From the NCBI GenBank assembly GCA_019638275.1, contig JAHBUC010000012.1, forward strand, positions 1 to 64,000: a DNA stretch of 64,000 nt, given 5' to 3'. This document shows positions 26,490 through 35,480 of the stretch, piece by piece. Below the pieces are notes generated by a model. It made no database searches, was not told the origin of the DNA, and saw only the letters and a list, made by a program, of their open reading frames with translations. Source of the DNA: Cyclobacteriaceae bacterium. Its GTDB lineage: Bacteria; Bacteroidota; Bacteroidia; Cytophagales; Cyclobacteriaceae. The position numbers and the translations under genes are program-made. Within the stretch, counting starts at the first letter, position 1, and the number at the start of each line of letters is the position of its first letter.

Positions 26490-27668
26490 ATGAACGAAGT
26501 ATACATCATCTCAGCCGTACGCACACCCATTGGAAGTTTTGGCGGAAGCCTGGCCAGTGTTTCAGCCGTTGACCTCGGTGCCATTGCCGTAAAGGGCGCC
26601 CTGCAAAAAGCAGGTGTTGATCCGAAACAGGTACAGGAAATTTTTATGGGTAATGTTATTTCAGCCGGACTTAAGCAAGCGCCCGCCACACAGGTAGCGG
26701 TAGCAGCTGGATTGGGTTATGAAATCCCGTGTACCCTGATAAACAAAGTATGCGCTTCTGGCATGAAGGCCGTAATGCTGGGCGCTCAATCCATTATGCT
26801 GGGCCAAAACGATGTCGTTATTGCTGGTGGAATGGAGAGCATGTCGAATATTCCCTATTATTTATTGAAGGCACGCTATGGTTACCGGTATGGAAACGGG
26901 GAAGTTGTCGATGGGCTTACCTACGATGGCTTAACCGATGTGTATAATCATTGTGCCATGGGCGTTTGTGCCGATAATACCGCGAAGGAGATGAACATCT
27001 CGCGCCAGGATCAGGACAATTATGCCATCAACTCATACAAACGTTCTGCCGCGGCATGGGCTGCCGGTAAATTCAACGATGAAGTTGTACCGGTTGAAAT
27101 CGTTGACCGAAAAGGCAACAAAACCTTGTTCAACGAAGATGAAGAATATAAAAATGTAAACTTCGATAAGATTCCAGGTTTGCGTCCGGTATTTACAAAA
27201 GAAGGAACCGTAACGGCTGCCAATGCCTCTACGATTAACGATGGTGCTTCTGCCCTCGTGCTTATGAGCAAACAAAAAGCGGAAGCGCTCGGACTAAAGC
27301 CCCTGGCTAAAATTCGTGGCTTTGCCGATGCAGCACAGGATCCGATGTGGTTTACAACCACTCCTTCTCTGGCTATACCAAAAGCCATGAAAATGGCAGG
27401 CGTTAGCACCAAGGATGCCTCCTACTACGAAATCAATGAAGCTTTTTCTGCGGTAGCCATTGCCAATAACATCAAACTGGAGCTTGATCCTGATAAAGTA
27501 AATGTAAACGGTGGTGCCGTTGCGTTAGGACACCCCCTTGGCGCTTCCGGTGCGCGCATCATCACCACACTGGTTCATGTGCTCAAGCAAAACAATGCAT
27601 CCATAGGCGTAGCCGGCATCTGCAATGGTGGTGGCGGTGCTTCAGCCCTTGTTATTGAGAATAAATAG
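26490..27668 (+). CDS. Acetyl-CoA C-acetyltransferase (thiolase)
   Basis: A 392-residue thiolase of normal length. The acyl-accepting cysteine is in NKVCASGMKAVMLGAQSI (about residue 88), the second block is NVNGGAVALGHPLGASGARI with the catalytic histidine, and the last is GICNGGGGASA with the base cysteine. It joins or splits acetoacetyl-CoA and acetyl-CoA; whether it serves biosynthesis or degradation is not shown. It is followed by a strong terminator and so is probably a single-gene unit. Confidence 0.93.
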   Translation: MNEVYIISAVRTPIGSFGGSLASVSAVDLGAIAVKGALQKAGVDPKQVQEIFMGNVISAGLKQAPATQVAVAAGLGYEIPCTLINKVCASGMKAVMLGAQSIMLGQNDVVIAGGMESMSNIPYYLLKARYGYRYGNGEVVDGLTYDGLTDVYNHCAMGVCADNTAKEMNISRQDQDNYAINSYKRSAAAWAAGKFNDEVVPVEIVDRKGNKTLFNEDEEYKNVNFDKIPGLRPVFTKEGTVTAANASTINDGASALVLMSKQKAEALGLKPLAKIRGFADAAQDPMWFTTTPSLAIPKAMKMAGVSTKDASYYEINEAFSAVAIANNIKLELDPDKVNVNGGAVALGHPLGASGARIITTLVHVLKQNNASIGVAGICNGGGGASALVIENK

Positions 27669-27701
27669 CCTCTGAACGGCTAAATCAACACAACATAAAC
27701 G

Positions 27702-27737
27702 ATAGCCTTGCGTTATTTGCAAGGCTATTTTTATTTT
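27702..27737 (+). terminator. Rho-independent terminator after the thiolase gene
   Basis: Perfect 10-base stem ATAGCCTTGC/GCAAGGCTAT (27702-27711, 27719-27728), loop GTTATTT, then TTTTATTTT. Confidence 0.9.
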
Positions 27738-27746
27738 GTATCCGCT

Positions 27747-29054
27747 ATGCCGTTACGCCTTATCTGTTTAATCGTGCTGATATTCCCTATCAGTACATTT
27801 GCACAACGTGAAATCAGAACGTACTATGATGGCTCACGCCAACATGTTCAGGAAGTTTATGTTGTAGCAAATGATGATCATGAAAAACTGGTAGGTAAAT
27901 ACCAGCGTTTCTTTCCGGATGGAAAACTTGCCGTAGATGGCAACTTTAACAACGGCAAAAAATCGGGGCAGTTTACCGAGTATCACGAAACCGGCCAACC
28001 CGCTCGTAAATTGGTTTACGTAAATGGCATGCGCCATGGTCCGGTGGAGGTATTTGATGAACTGGGAAAAAAGATTCAACGTGCCTATTACCAGAATGAT
28101 ATTTTGGTTGACAGCGTACAATCCTTCTACGATAACGGAGTAATGAAAAGCGAAACGGTTTTTAAAAAAGGAAAACCTGAAGGCGTGGTGCGTGAATTCT
28201 ATCCAAATGGAAATCTGAAAAGCGAAATCTATTACGCGCAAGGGAAACCAAATGGCATAACCCGACACTTTTATGAAACTGGCGTAGTTGAAACGGAAGC
28301 CAATTATAAGCAGGGAGTATTAACCGGTTACCTCAAAACTTACTACACCAACGGTCAGCTTGAAACCGTAAGTACCATGGCCGAGGGTTCAAAAAACGGA
28401 TCGTTTAAAAATTACGATCGTGATGGCCACCTGATACTCGAAGGATCATTCCTGAACGGAAGATTACATGGAAACAACACAGCCTATTATGCCGATGGTA
28501 CCGTAAAACACAAATTCATCTATAAAGAAGGTGCAAAAACCGGTACCGGTTTGGTTTATCATCCAAACGGAAAACTCAAGTTTCGCGAACAGCTTTCTAT
28601 TACCGGAAAAGATTGGGTATCCTATGAATTCTCAGCCGATGAAAAGAAAGTTGCAGAGAAACGTTACCGCGAAAACCTGCCCCACGGAACCTGGATATTC
28701 TATCATGATGACGGTAAAACAGAAAAAGTAAAAGAGAACTATGAGGCCGGAAAACTTTCCGGATTGCGTTATGAATATTACAGTAACGGAAAAGTAAAGC
28801 TGGAAGAAACATATAAATTCAACATGCTGAACGGTCCGTTTAAAACATATTACGAAACCGGTACCCTGGAATCGCAAGGCGAATGCAAATCGCAACGAAA
28901 GCATGGCATGTTTACGGCCTACTATCCTAATGGAAAAATTAAAGAACAGGGTGAATACGTAGCCGACAAAAAGCACAAGGAATGGAAGGAATTTGACGAG
29001 AGCGGAAACCCGACTCGTACCCTCATTTTCAAAGCCGGCATTTTGGTGGATTGA
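27747..29054 (+). CDS. Secreted YwqK/MORN-like repeat protein
   Basis: About 435 residues from ATG at 27747, which gives a signal peptide (MPLRLICLIVLIFPISTFAQ) ending in FAQ. The rest is some 14-15 copies of a roughly 23-residue unit with the pattern YY.NG....E..Y..GK..G, for example YPNGNLKSEIYYAQGKPNG. Such MORN-related repeats are grouped with the YwqK antitoxin family, but this exported, repeat-only protein need not be an antitoxin. Function unknown; it probably binds at the cell envelope. The earlier in-frame start would lie inside the terminator hairpin. Confidence 0.8.
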   Translation: MPLRLICLIVLIFPISTFAQREIRTYYDGSRQHVQEVYVVANDDHEKLVGKYQRFFPDGKLAVDGNFNNGKKSGQFTEYHETGQPARKLVYVNGMRHGPVEVFDELGKKIQRAYYQNDILVDSVQSFYDNGVMKSETVFKKGKPEGVVREFYPNGNLKSEIYYAQGKPNGITRHFYETGVVETEANYKQGVLTGYLKTYYTNGQLETVSTMAEGSKNGSFKNYDRDGHLILEGSFLNGRLHGNNTAYYADGTVKHKFIYKEGAKTGTGLVYHPNGKLKFREQLSITGKDWVSYEFSADEKKVAEKRYRENLPHGTWIFYHDDGKTEKVKENYEAGKLSGLRYEYYSNGKVKLEETYKFNMLNGPFKTYYETGTLESQGECKSQRKHGMFTAYYPNGKIKEQGEYVADKKHKEWKEFDESGNPTRTLIFKAGILVD

Positions 29055-29113
29055 GCACGTTACCGCTTGTACACGTTACTCAAGTTTCCTTACCTTGCGG
29101 CTTATAATTTTCC

Positions 29114-30067
29114 ATGCAAGCGCTGAAAGAAACCAACTTTAAGTTTCCGGGCCAAACGGGTTTCTACCGTGGCAAAGTCCGCGATGTATATTACTTCGGC
29201 AACATCATGGCCATGGTGGCCACCGACCGCATTTCGGCTTTTGATGTGGTGTTACCCCGCGCCATCCCGGATAAAGGAAGAGTACTCAACCAGATCGCTG
29301 CGAAAAATCTGGAAGCCACAAAAGCGTTCGTTCCAAACTGGGTTCTCTCTGTTCCTGATCCAAATGTTACCATCGGCTTTACCTGCGAAACCTTTCCGGT
29401 TGAAATGGTCATCCGTGGGTACCTGGCGGGGCACGCCTGGCGCGAATACAAGGCCGGCAAGCGTATGCTATGTGGTGTTCCCTTGCCGGAAGGTTTAAAA
29501 GAAAACGACAAACTTCCCCACCCCATTATTACTCCAACCACCAAAGCGCATGAGGGACACGATGAAGATATCTCTAAAGCAGAAATTCTTAAGCAGGGAC
29601 TGGTGAGTGAGCAGGATTACACCCAACTCGAAGAATACACCCACACCCTATTCGCAAAAGGAACAGCGCTGGCTGCTGAACGTGGACTTATACTCGTGGA
29701 TACGAAATACGAGTTTGGAAAAAATCAGGGCAGAATTTTCCTGATCGATGAAGTGCATACACCCGATTCATCGCGGTATTTCTATGCCGAAGGTTACACC
29801 AAAAGACAAGCGAAGGGCGAACCGCAAAAGCAACTTTCTAAAGAGTTTGTTCGCCAATGGTTGATTGAAAATGGATTTCAGGGAAAAGAAGGGCAACAGG
29901 TTCCGGAAATGACCGATGCTGTAGTAACGTCCATTTCAGCCCGGTACCAGGAATTATATCAGCAAGTAACCGGAAACACACTTGCACCGTTGACAGGTGT
30001 ACCCATGGAGCAAAGAATAGAACAAAGCATCCTTAATTCGCTAAAATCCGTTAATTTAGAAGCTTAA
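29114..30067 (+). CDS. purC: SAICAR synthetase PurC
   Basis: A 317-residue phosphoribosylaminoimidazole-succinocarboxamide synthase of the longer (about 300-residue) type. Family blocks: [44 protein letters not shown] and [11 protein letters not shown]. It couples CAIR with aspartate in purine synthesis. No other pur gene is adjacent; a STAS-domain gene follows after 21 bases. Confidence 0.95.
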   Translation: MQALKETNFKFPGQTGFYRGKVRDVYYFGNIMAMVATDRISAFDVVLPRAIPDKGRVLNQIAAKNLEATKAFVPNWVLSVPDPNVTIGFTCETFPVEMVIRGYLAGHAWREYKAGKRMLCGVPLPEGLKENDKLPHPIITPTTKAHEGHDEDISKAEILKQGLVSEQDYTQLEEYTHTLFAKGTALAAERGLILVDTKYEFGKNQGRIFLIDEVHTPDSSRYFYAEGYTKRQAKGEPQKQLSKEFVRQWLIENGFQGKEGQQVPEMTDAVVTSISARYQELYQQVTGNTLAPLTGVPMEQRIEQSILNSLKSVNLEA

Positions 30068-30088
30068 TTGAACCGTTAATTTCATACA

Positions 30089-30469
30089 ATGAAGTATACC
30101 ATAGACAAAAAAGAGAAATACAGCCTGTTACACCTTCACGAAGACAAACTGGATTCAAGCGTAGCGCCAGGTTTGAAATCGGAGTTGATAACCCTGCACG
30201 CGGAAGGAGTAAAAAACATCATATTGGATTTGAATGAAGTAAAATACACCGATTCATCGGGGCTCAGCGCCCTGTTGGTGGGTAACCGGATCGTTCAGGA
30301 AGACGGTGGCATTTTCATCCTCACCTCGCTTTCCGATCATACCATGAAGTTGATCAAAATTTCACAACTCGACAGCGTACTGAACATTCTGCCCAAAGTG
30401 GAAGAGGCCATTGATGCCGTGTTCATGCACGAAATCGAAAAGGACTTGAAAAATCCGGATGAGAATTAA
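30089..30469 (+). CDS. STAS-domain protein (anti-sigma-factor antagonist type)
   Basis: A 126-residue STAS protein. The phospho-acceptor region is KYTDSSGLSALLVGNRI, with the serine normally phosphorylated by anti-sigma kinases. A C-terminal acidic tail extends the domain. No partner kinase (RsbW type) or sigma factor is adjacent, so its partner is elsewhere. It lies directly behind purC and is closed by a terminator. Confidence 0.85.
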   Translation: MKYTIDKKEKYSLLHLHEDKLDSSVAPGLKSELITLHAEGVKNIILDLNEVKYTDSSGLSALLVGNRIVQEDGGIFILTSLSDHTMKLIKISQLDSVLNILPKVEEAIDAVFMHEIEKDLKNPDEN

Positions 30470-30490
30470 TTTCACCAACAACGTGCACAT

Positions 30491-30526
30491 AAACCAAAAC
30501 TCATACGGGTTTTGGTTTTTTGTTTT
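30491..30526 (+). terminator. Rho-independent terminator after the STAS gene
   Basis: Perfect 9-base stem AACCAAAAC (30492-30500) with GTTTTGGTT (30509-30517), then TTTTTGTTTT. It overlaps the space before the ribonuclease Z start. Confidence 0.85.
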
Positions 30527-30532
30527 ACAGGA

Positions 30533-31450
30533 TTGAGCTTCAAGATAACCATATTGGGATCAAGCGGAGCGGTGCCGGCATATGGAAGATTTCCATCCGC
30601 ACAGTTGATTGAAATCCAGAACAAACATTTTCTGGTTGACTGCGGAGAAGGGACACAGATGCAACTGATGCAGTATGATTGCCCCATTCATCGCATCAAT
30701 CATATTTTTATTTCGCACCTGCATGGCGATCATTACCTAGGCCTGATGGGCCTGCTCTTCACCCTGCACCTGAACCATCGTGTAAACGATTTACACTTGT
30801 ACAGTCACCACGGGCTGGATGAAATTATCATCGCACAACTTAAGTACTCAAACTCTGCCCTGCGCTTCAAACTCATCTTTCACATGTTGAATCCGGGTGT
30901 GCATGAAATTCTTTATGAAGACAACCAGCTTACTGTTGAGGGTATTCCGCTCCGGCATAAATTGGATTGCACCGGCTTCCTATTTCGCGAAAAGCAAAAA
31001 CCCAGAAGAATCGACAAAGACAGACTTCCACAAGACCTGACCCTGCAACAGATTGCCGCTTTAAAAACCGGAGCAGATGTGGAAGATGAGTCGGGGAAAA
31101 TTCGTTACAAAAACACAGACCTCACCCTTTCACCTCGCAAATCAAGAAGTTATGCCTATTGCTCGGATACCGCTTTTGATGAAAATCTTGTAAACATCAT
31201 CCAACACATTGATGTTTTGTATCACGAAGCCACCTTTATGGAGCGTGAAAAAGACAAAGCCGTTGAAACCCTGCACAGTACGGCTGCTGAAGCTGCTACT
31301 ATTGCCAAACATGCAAATGTGGGCAAATTGTTACTCGGGCATTTCTCTGCACGGTATAAAGAACTTGAACCTTTGTTGGATGAAGCCCGTGTGGTATTTT
31401 CGAACTGTTACCTGGCATGCGAAGGCAACACATTCACCATTGATGAATAA
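30533..31450 (+). CDS. rnz: Ribonuclease Z (tRNA 3'-processing endonuclease)
   Basis: About 305 residues of the metallo-beta-lactamase fold. The N-terminal FKITILGSSGAVPAYGR, the zinc motif SHLHGDHYLG, the phosphodiesterase block SDTAFDE and the late GHFSARYKE with the last zinc-binding histidine are all present. It trims tRNA precursors without encoded CCA, matching the tRNAs here, which all lack CCA. I take the TTG at 30533 (LSFKITILG) as start because an earlier TTG falls inside the terminator hairpin. Its stop overlaps the transporter start by one base. Confidence 0.93.
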   Translation: MSFKITILGSSGAVPAYGRFPSAQLIEIQNKHFLVDCGEGTQMQLMQYDCPIHRINHIFISHLHGDHYLGLMGLLFTLHLNHRVNDLHLYSHHGLDEIIIAQLKYSNSALRFKLIFHMLNPGVHEILYEDNQLTVEGIPLRHKLDCTGFLFREKQKPRRIDKDRLPQDLTLQQIAALKTGADVEDESGKIRYKNTDLTLSPRKSRSYAYCSDTAFDENLVNIIQHIDVLYHEATFMEREKDKAVETLHSTAAEAATIAKHANVGKLLLGHFSARYKELEPLLDEARVVFSNCYLACEGNTFTIDE

Positions 31451-32232
31451 TGGCAACACTTGAACAAAAAAAGAACCGGTTGTTTATTGTCCTTTGCGGG
31501 ATATTTCTGACCAACGCCTTGTTGGCCGAAATGATCGGCACAAAAATCTTCTCGGCCGAATCAACCGTGGGGCTGGACCCGGCACACTTGAACATTCTGG
31601 GGTTTGTCATGGACTTCAACCTGACAGCCGGTGTGGTGATCTGGCCCATCGTATTCATTACCACCGATTTGATCAATGAGTACTTTGGAAAACCCGGTGT
31701 TAAACGCATCAGCTACCTCACTGCCATTTTAATTGCCTATAGTTTTATTGTGATCTTTTTTGCCATTGAACTCCCTCCTGCCGAATGGTGGCTCGATGCC
31801 AACAGCAAAGACGCACAAGGCAATCCATTCAACATCAACTTTGCGTTTGGTAAAATTTTCGGTCAGGGGCTGCGCATTATTGTTGGTTCCTTAACGGCTT
31901 TTCTGATCGGCCAATTGGTTGATGTTTTTGTCTTTCAACGTTTACGAAGCATCACTGGCCCCAGAATGCTTTGGCTAAGGGCTACGGGTTCAACACTGGT
32001 ATCGCAATTGGTCGATAGCTTTGTTGTGTTGTTCATTGCCTTTTACGGTGTATTCTCCAACACACAAATTATCGCAATCGGCATTACCAACTACATCTAC
32101 AAATTTGTGATTGCCATTGCGCTTACACCTGTAATCTACTTGGGTCACGGAATCATCGACCGGTATTTGGGTAAAGATCAGGCTGATAAAATTTCGGATG
32201 AAGCCGCTGAACAGAGCAAAGGATTCTTTTAG
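31450..32232 (+). CDS. Queuosine-precursor transporter, VUT family (YhhQ-like)
   Basis: A 260-residue membrane protein with about six spans. The family markers are NALLAEMIGTKIF near the N-terminus, TTDLINEYFGKPGVKR in the middle and VSQLVDSFVVLFIAF later. YhhQ/VUT proteins import queuosine precursors such as preQ0 or preQ1. It overlaps the RNase Z stop by one base (TAATG), which links two tRNA-maturation functions. The C-terminal tail is charged and cytoplasmic. Confidence 0.88.
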   Translation: MATLEQKKNRLFIVLCGIFLTNALLAEMIGTKIFSAESTVGLDPAHLNILGFVMDFNLTAGVVIWPIVFITTDLINEYFGKPGVKRISYLTAILIAYSFIVIFFAIELPPAEWWLDANSKDAQGNPFNINFAFGKIFGQGLRIIVGSLTAFLIGQLVDVFVFQRLRSITGPRMLWLRATGSTLVSQLVDSFVVLFIAFYGVFSNTQIIAIGITNYIYKFVIAIALTPVIYLGHGIIDRYLGKDQADKISDEAAEQSKGFF

Positions 32233-32263
32233 GACTGGAGTCAGTTTCACGCAAAGATAAATA

Positions 32264-33007
32264 CTATCTACTCCTTCTAATATTATCGCAGATCACAGCT
32301 GTGGCCACACCCGCATTCAGCGACTCGGCTTTACCATACCTGGGAATGGATATCTGCTGCGTTACAAATTGTTCAACCTCCTTTGAGATTCCGTGCGCTT
32401 CATTGCCAATAACCAGCAGTCCGCCCGAACCGAAGTTTACCGTATGCACATCATCACCCGACAAGAATGTTCCGTAAACGGGCAACCGGGTTTTTGACAG
32501 AAAATCGGGAAGAGCGGTGTAGTAAACCGGAATGCGCGTGAATGACCCCTTACTGGAGTGGAGCACCTTGGGGTTATACAATTCTGCCGTTTCATCAGAA
32601 GCAATAACGGCTTTAATCCCATACCAGTCGGCAATCCGAATAATGGTGCCCAGATTACCCGGATCACGAATATCATCCAATACCAATGTAAAATCTGATG
32701 CCGTTAGTACCGGAGCCGCATTTGGTTTACACCTTGCGATGGCCAGCGCACCGTCATTGGTGCGGTACTCACCAAGGGTTGCCAATACATCCGGTTTTAC
32801 TTCTATACGCTCACCGGCAAACCCTTTAAAAACTGCATTGAAATCGTTGAAAAAATCAGGGGTGCCAAGCACACATTCAGTGGTGTAATCCGAGTCGAGC
32901 AACTCCAGCACAGTCTTTGCCCCTTCCACCACAAATCGTTGCTCCAATTGCCGGTATTTCTTTACTTGCAATGATTTGATGTACTTTATCCGGGCTTTAG
33001 AGAGCAT
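32264..33007 (-). CDS. SpoU/TrmH-family RNA 2'-O-methyltransferase
   Basis: A 247-residue SPOUT enzyme. An N-terminal RNA-substrate-binding domain (SKARIKYIKSLQVKKYR, FVVEGAKTVLEL) is followed by the SpoU motifs LDDIRDPGNLGTIIRIADW, LVIGNEAHGISKEV and SIPRYGKAESLNAGVATAVI, which form the SAM knot. The target (rRNA or tRNA) is not settled by sequence. It is divergent from the TamL gene with only about 10 bases between starts. Confidence 0.92.
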   Translation of the reverse strand: MLSKARIKYIKSLQVKKYRQLEQRFVVEGAKTVLELLDSDYTTECVLGTPDFFNDFNAVFKGFAGERIEVKPDVLATLGEYRTNDGALAIARCKPNAAPVLTASDFTLVLDDIRDPGNLGTIIRIADWYGIKAVIASDETAELYNPKVLHSSKGSFTRIPVYYTALPDFLSKTRLPVYGTFLSGDDVHTVNFGSGGLLVIGNEAHGISKEVEQFVTQQISIPRYGKAESLNAGVATAVICDNIRRSR

Positions 33008-33017
33008 TTGTTTAAAC

Positions 33018-35477
33018 TTGGTATTCGCGAAAATTAGATATTATTTTCTTATCCTCATCAGTTTTATGGTGTTGCAAGGATGCCTCGGCACCAAGCACCT
33101 GAAGCAAGATGAGAAAATGCTGTACAGGCAACGCATTAACTCACCCAAAACCATCAACAAATCTGCGCTTAAGGACCTGTATGTTCAGGAAAGCAACAAG
33201 AAATTCCTGGGGCTTCGCGTACATACCCTGGTAAGCATGTATTACTTCGGACAAAAGCGTTTTAAGCCTGCCAAAATTGAAAAGAAGTTAAAGCAAACCG
33301 AGGGTAAGTTTGATGCAAAAATTGAGGATGCAAAGTCCGAAAAGCGCGAAGCCAGCCTGCAATTTAAAAAGCAACGCAAAACTGCTGCACTCAGGGAAAA
33401 GCTTACCAACGGAAACATCTGGATGAAATGGGGCGAACCGGTAAGTGTGTACGATAGCGCCAAGGTTCAGCTTACCCAAGAGCGTTTTCGCGATTACCTG
33501 TTTAACAACGGATATTTCAAAAACGAAGTACTTACGCGAACAACATTTGAAAGCCGTAAACTGGTAACCATTGCCTACGACATTGTTCCGGGGCCACAAT
33601 ACCGCATCGATACCATCATGTACCGCATACCGGACTCTACGCTGCATGCACTTACCCTAAAAACCCAGCCGGCAAGTTTTTTAAAACCGGGTGCCGCCTA
33701 TAACCAGGATAATTTTTCGCGTGAGCGTGAACGTATTGACTTGCTGTTTAAAGAAAACGGGTATTATGATTTCAGCCGGCAATATGTTGAGTTTGATGTA
33801 GATACTGCCTACCACGAAGGCCACCAGGTTGGCGTGTTGATGATTATCAGCAATCCGGCAAAGCGTGGATATCATAAAAAATTTATCATCGATGAAGTTC
33901 ATTTCACCCCCGATGCCGGTGTGAGCATACCGGGCGTTACCCGTACTAAGCAAAATTACCGGGGTACCGATTTTGAGTACTACGAAAAAATGTACAGCTC
34001 AAGAATCCTGAGTCAGCGTATATTTATTCATCCGGGCGATTATTACAGTCGCGATAAAACCTTCAGCACACAACGCCAGCTTGCCAACCTCGACAACTTC
34101 AAGTTTGTTAACATCAATTACGATACAACCGGTGGTAAATTTGTAGCCAATATTTTCACCAACCCACTCGACCGGTATCAGTGGTCGAATGAAATTGGTG
34201 TTAATGTTACCCAAGGTTTTCCGGGCCCCTTCTACAACATCAACTTTAAAAAACGGAACATTTTTAAAGGGCTCGAAAACTTTGAGATAAACGGGCGCAT
34301 CGGTTATGAAGGTGTTGCCTCTGCCACAGCATCCAGCAACATTTATCAGAGTGTTGAAGCCGGTATAAATGCTTCCGTAACATTTCCTCAATTTTTGTTA
34401 CCCCTTAAGGAAGAAACGCGTTACAACCTTGGCCGGATAAACCCACGTACGCGTGCATCACTCGGGTACAGTTACACCAACCGGCCTGAGTATGTTCGAT
34501 CCGCAACCACATTCAACTATGTTTACAGTTGGGAAAATCTACGCATTCGCAGATTCGAGTTTACATTAAATAACCTCAGCATCATCAATTCAAGGCTTGA
34601 TCCTGCGTTCGATCAGGTACTTACCGATTTATTCACCAACGAAGGCAATACACTCTTCCGTACATTTGAGCCCTCCTTTGTAAGCAGTATGATTTTCTCC
34701 ATGACGTGGAACCATCGCAACTATGGAAACCTCGAGGAAAGTTCGAATTTCTTCAGGTGGTCGGTAGAAAGTGGCGGAACACTTCAGAACATTCTTAACT
34801 ACCCCCTTATTGAGCGCAACGGCTTAAAGTCATTTCGGTACATACGCATTAATGGGGATTTCAGAAGACTGGTTATACTTGATAAAAGTACCGTACTGGC
34901 CTACCGGGTGAATGGCGGAGTAGGTTTTTCGTATGATGAAAACAAAGTTCTTCCCTATGAAAAATACTTTTTTGCCGGAGGAAGCAACAGTGTACGCGCC
35001 TGGCGGCCGCGAAGGTTGGGCCCCGGAAGTTACCGGCCCCGCGAAAGCGCCAATCCGGAAGTGGATGGATTATACGATTACCGGTTTGAGCAACCGGGCG
35101 ATGTGCTGCTGGAAGGAAGTATAGAATTGCGCAGAAAACTGTTCGGCTTTTTTGAAGGAGCCCTGTTTGTTGATGCAGGCAACGTATGGACGCTTGAGCC
35201 GCGTATCATTCGCGATGTGGATAATAACGTTATTGAAAATGGCAACTCACAGTTTAAGGTGAATCAGTTTTACAAAGAAATCGGTATCGGCACCGGATTT
35301 GGCGTTCGCTTCAATTTCTCCTTTCTCATTCTGCGCTTTGATGTTGGCTTGAAAGCATATGATCCCGGCCGACCGGAAGGCGATCGGTTTGTGCTGAATA
35401 AAATAAAATTCCTGCGGCCCTTCGGCACGGATCGTGAACCGGTTATCTACAATGTGGGGGTAGGATTCCCTTTTTGA
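33018..35477 (+). CDS. TamL-like outer-membrane assembly lipoprotein (BamA/TamA superfamily)
   Basis: About 820 residues. The N-terminal signal ends in a lipobox (FMVLQGC), which sets the Bacteroidota TamL apart from TamA. POTRA-like domains follow (roughly residues 90-380), then a 16-strand beta barrel with the conserved FFAGGSNSVRAW loop and a terminal phenylalanine (NVGVGFPF). It assists insertion of outer-membrane proteins. The start is uncertain: TTG at 33018 keeps it clear of the divergent methyltransferase, while ATG at 32979 would overlap it. TamB is not adjacent. Confidence 0.88.
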   Translation: MVFAKIRYYFLILISFMVLQGCLGTKHLKQDEKMLYRQRINSPKTINKSALKDLYVQESNKKFLGLRVHTLVSMYYFGQKRFKPAKIEKKLKQTEGKFDAKIEDAKSEKREASLQFKKQRKTAALREKLTNGNIWMKWGEPVSVYDSAKVQLTQERFRDYLFNNGYFKNEVLTRTTFESRKLVTIAYDIVPGPQYRIDTIMYRIPDSTLHALTLKTQPASFLKPGAAYNQDNFSRERERIDLLFKENGYYDFSRQYVEFDVDTAYHEGHQVGVLMIISNPAKRGYHKKFIIDEVHFTPDAGVSIPGVTRTKQNYRGTDFEYYEKMYSSRILSQRIFIHPGDYYSRDKTFSTQRQLANLDNFKFVNINYDTTGGKFVANIFTNPLDRYQWSNEIGVNVTQGFPGPFYNINFKKRNIFKGLENFEINGRIGYEGVASATASSNIYQSVEAGINASVTFPQFLLPLKEETRYNLGRINPRTRASLGYSYTNRPEYVRSATTFNYVYSWENLRIRRFEFTLNNLSIINSRLDPAFDQVLTDLFTNEGNTLFRTFEPSFVSSMIFSMTWNHRNYGNLEESSNFFRWSVESGGTLQNILNYPLIERNGLKSFRYIRINGDFRRLVILDKSTVLAYRVNGGVGFSYDENKVLPYEKYFFAGGSNSVRAWRPRRLGPGSYRPRESANPEVDGLYDYRFEQPGDVLLEGSIELRRKLFGFFEGALFVDAGNVWTLEPRIIRDVDNNVIENGNSQFKVNQFYKEIGIGTGFGVRFNFSFLILRFDVGLKAYDPGRPEGDRFVLNKIKFLRPFGTDREPVIYNVGVGFPF

Positions 35478-35480
35478 TTT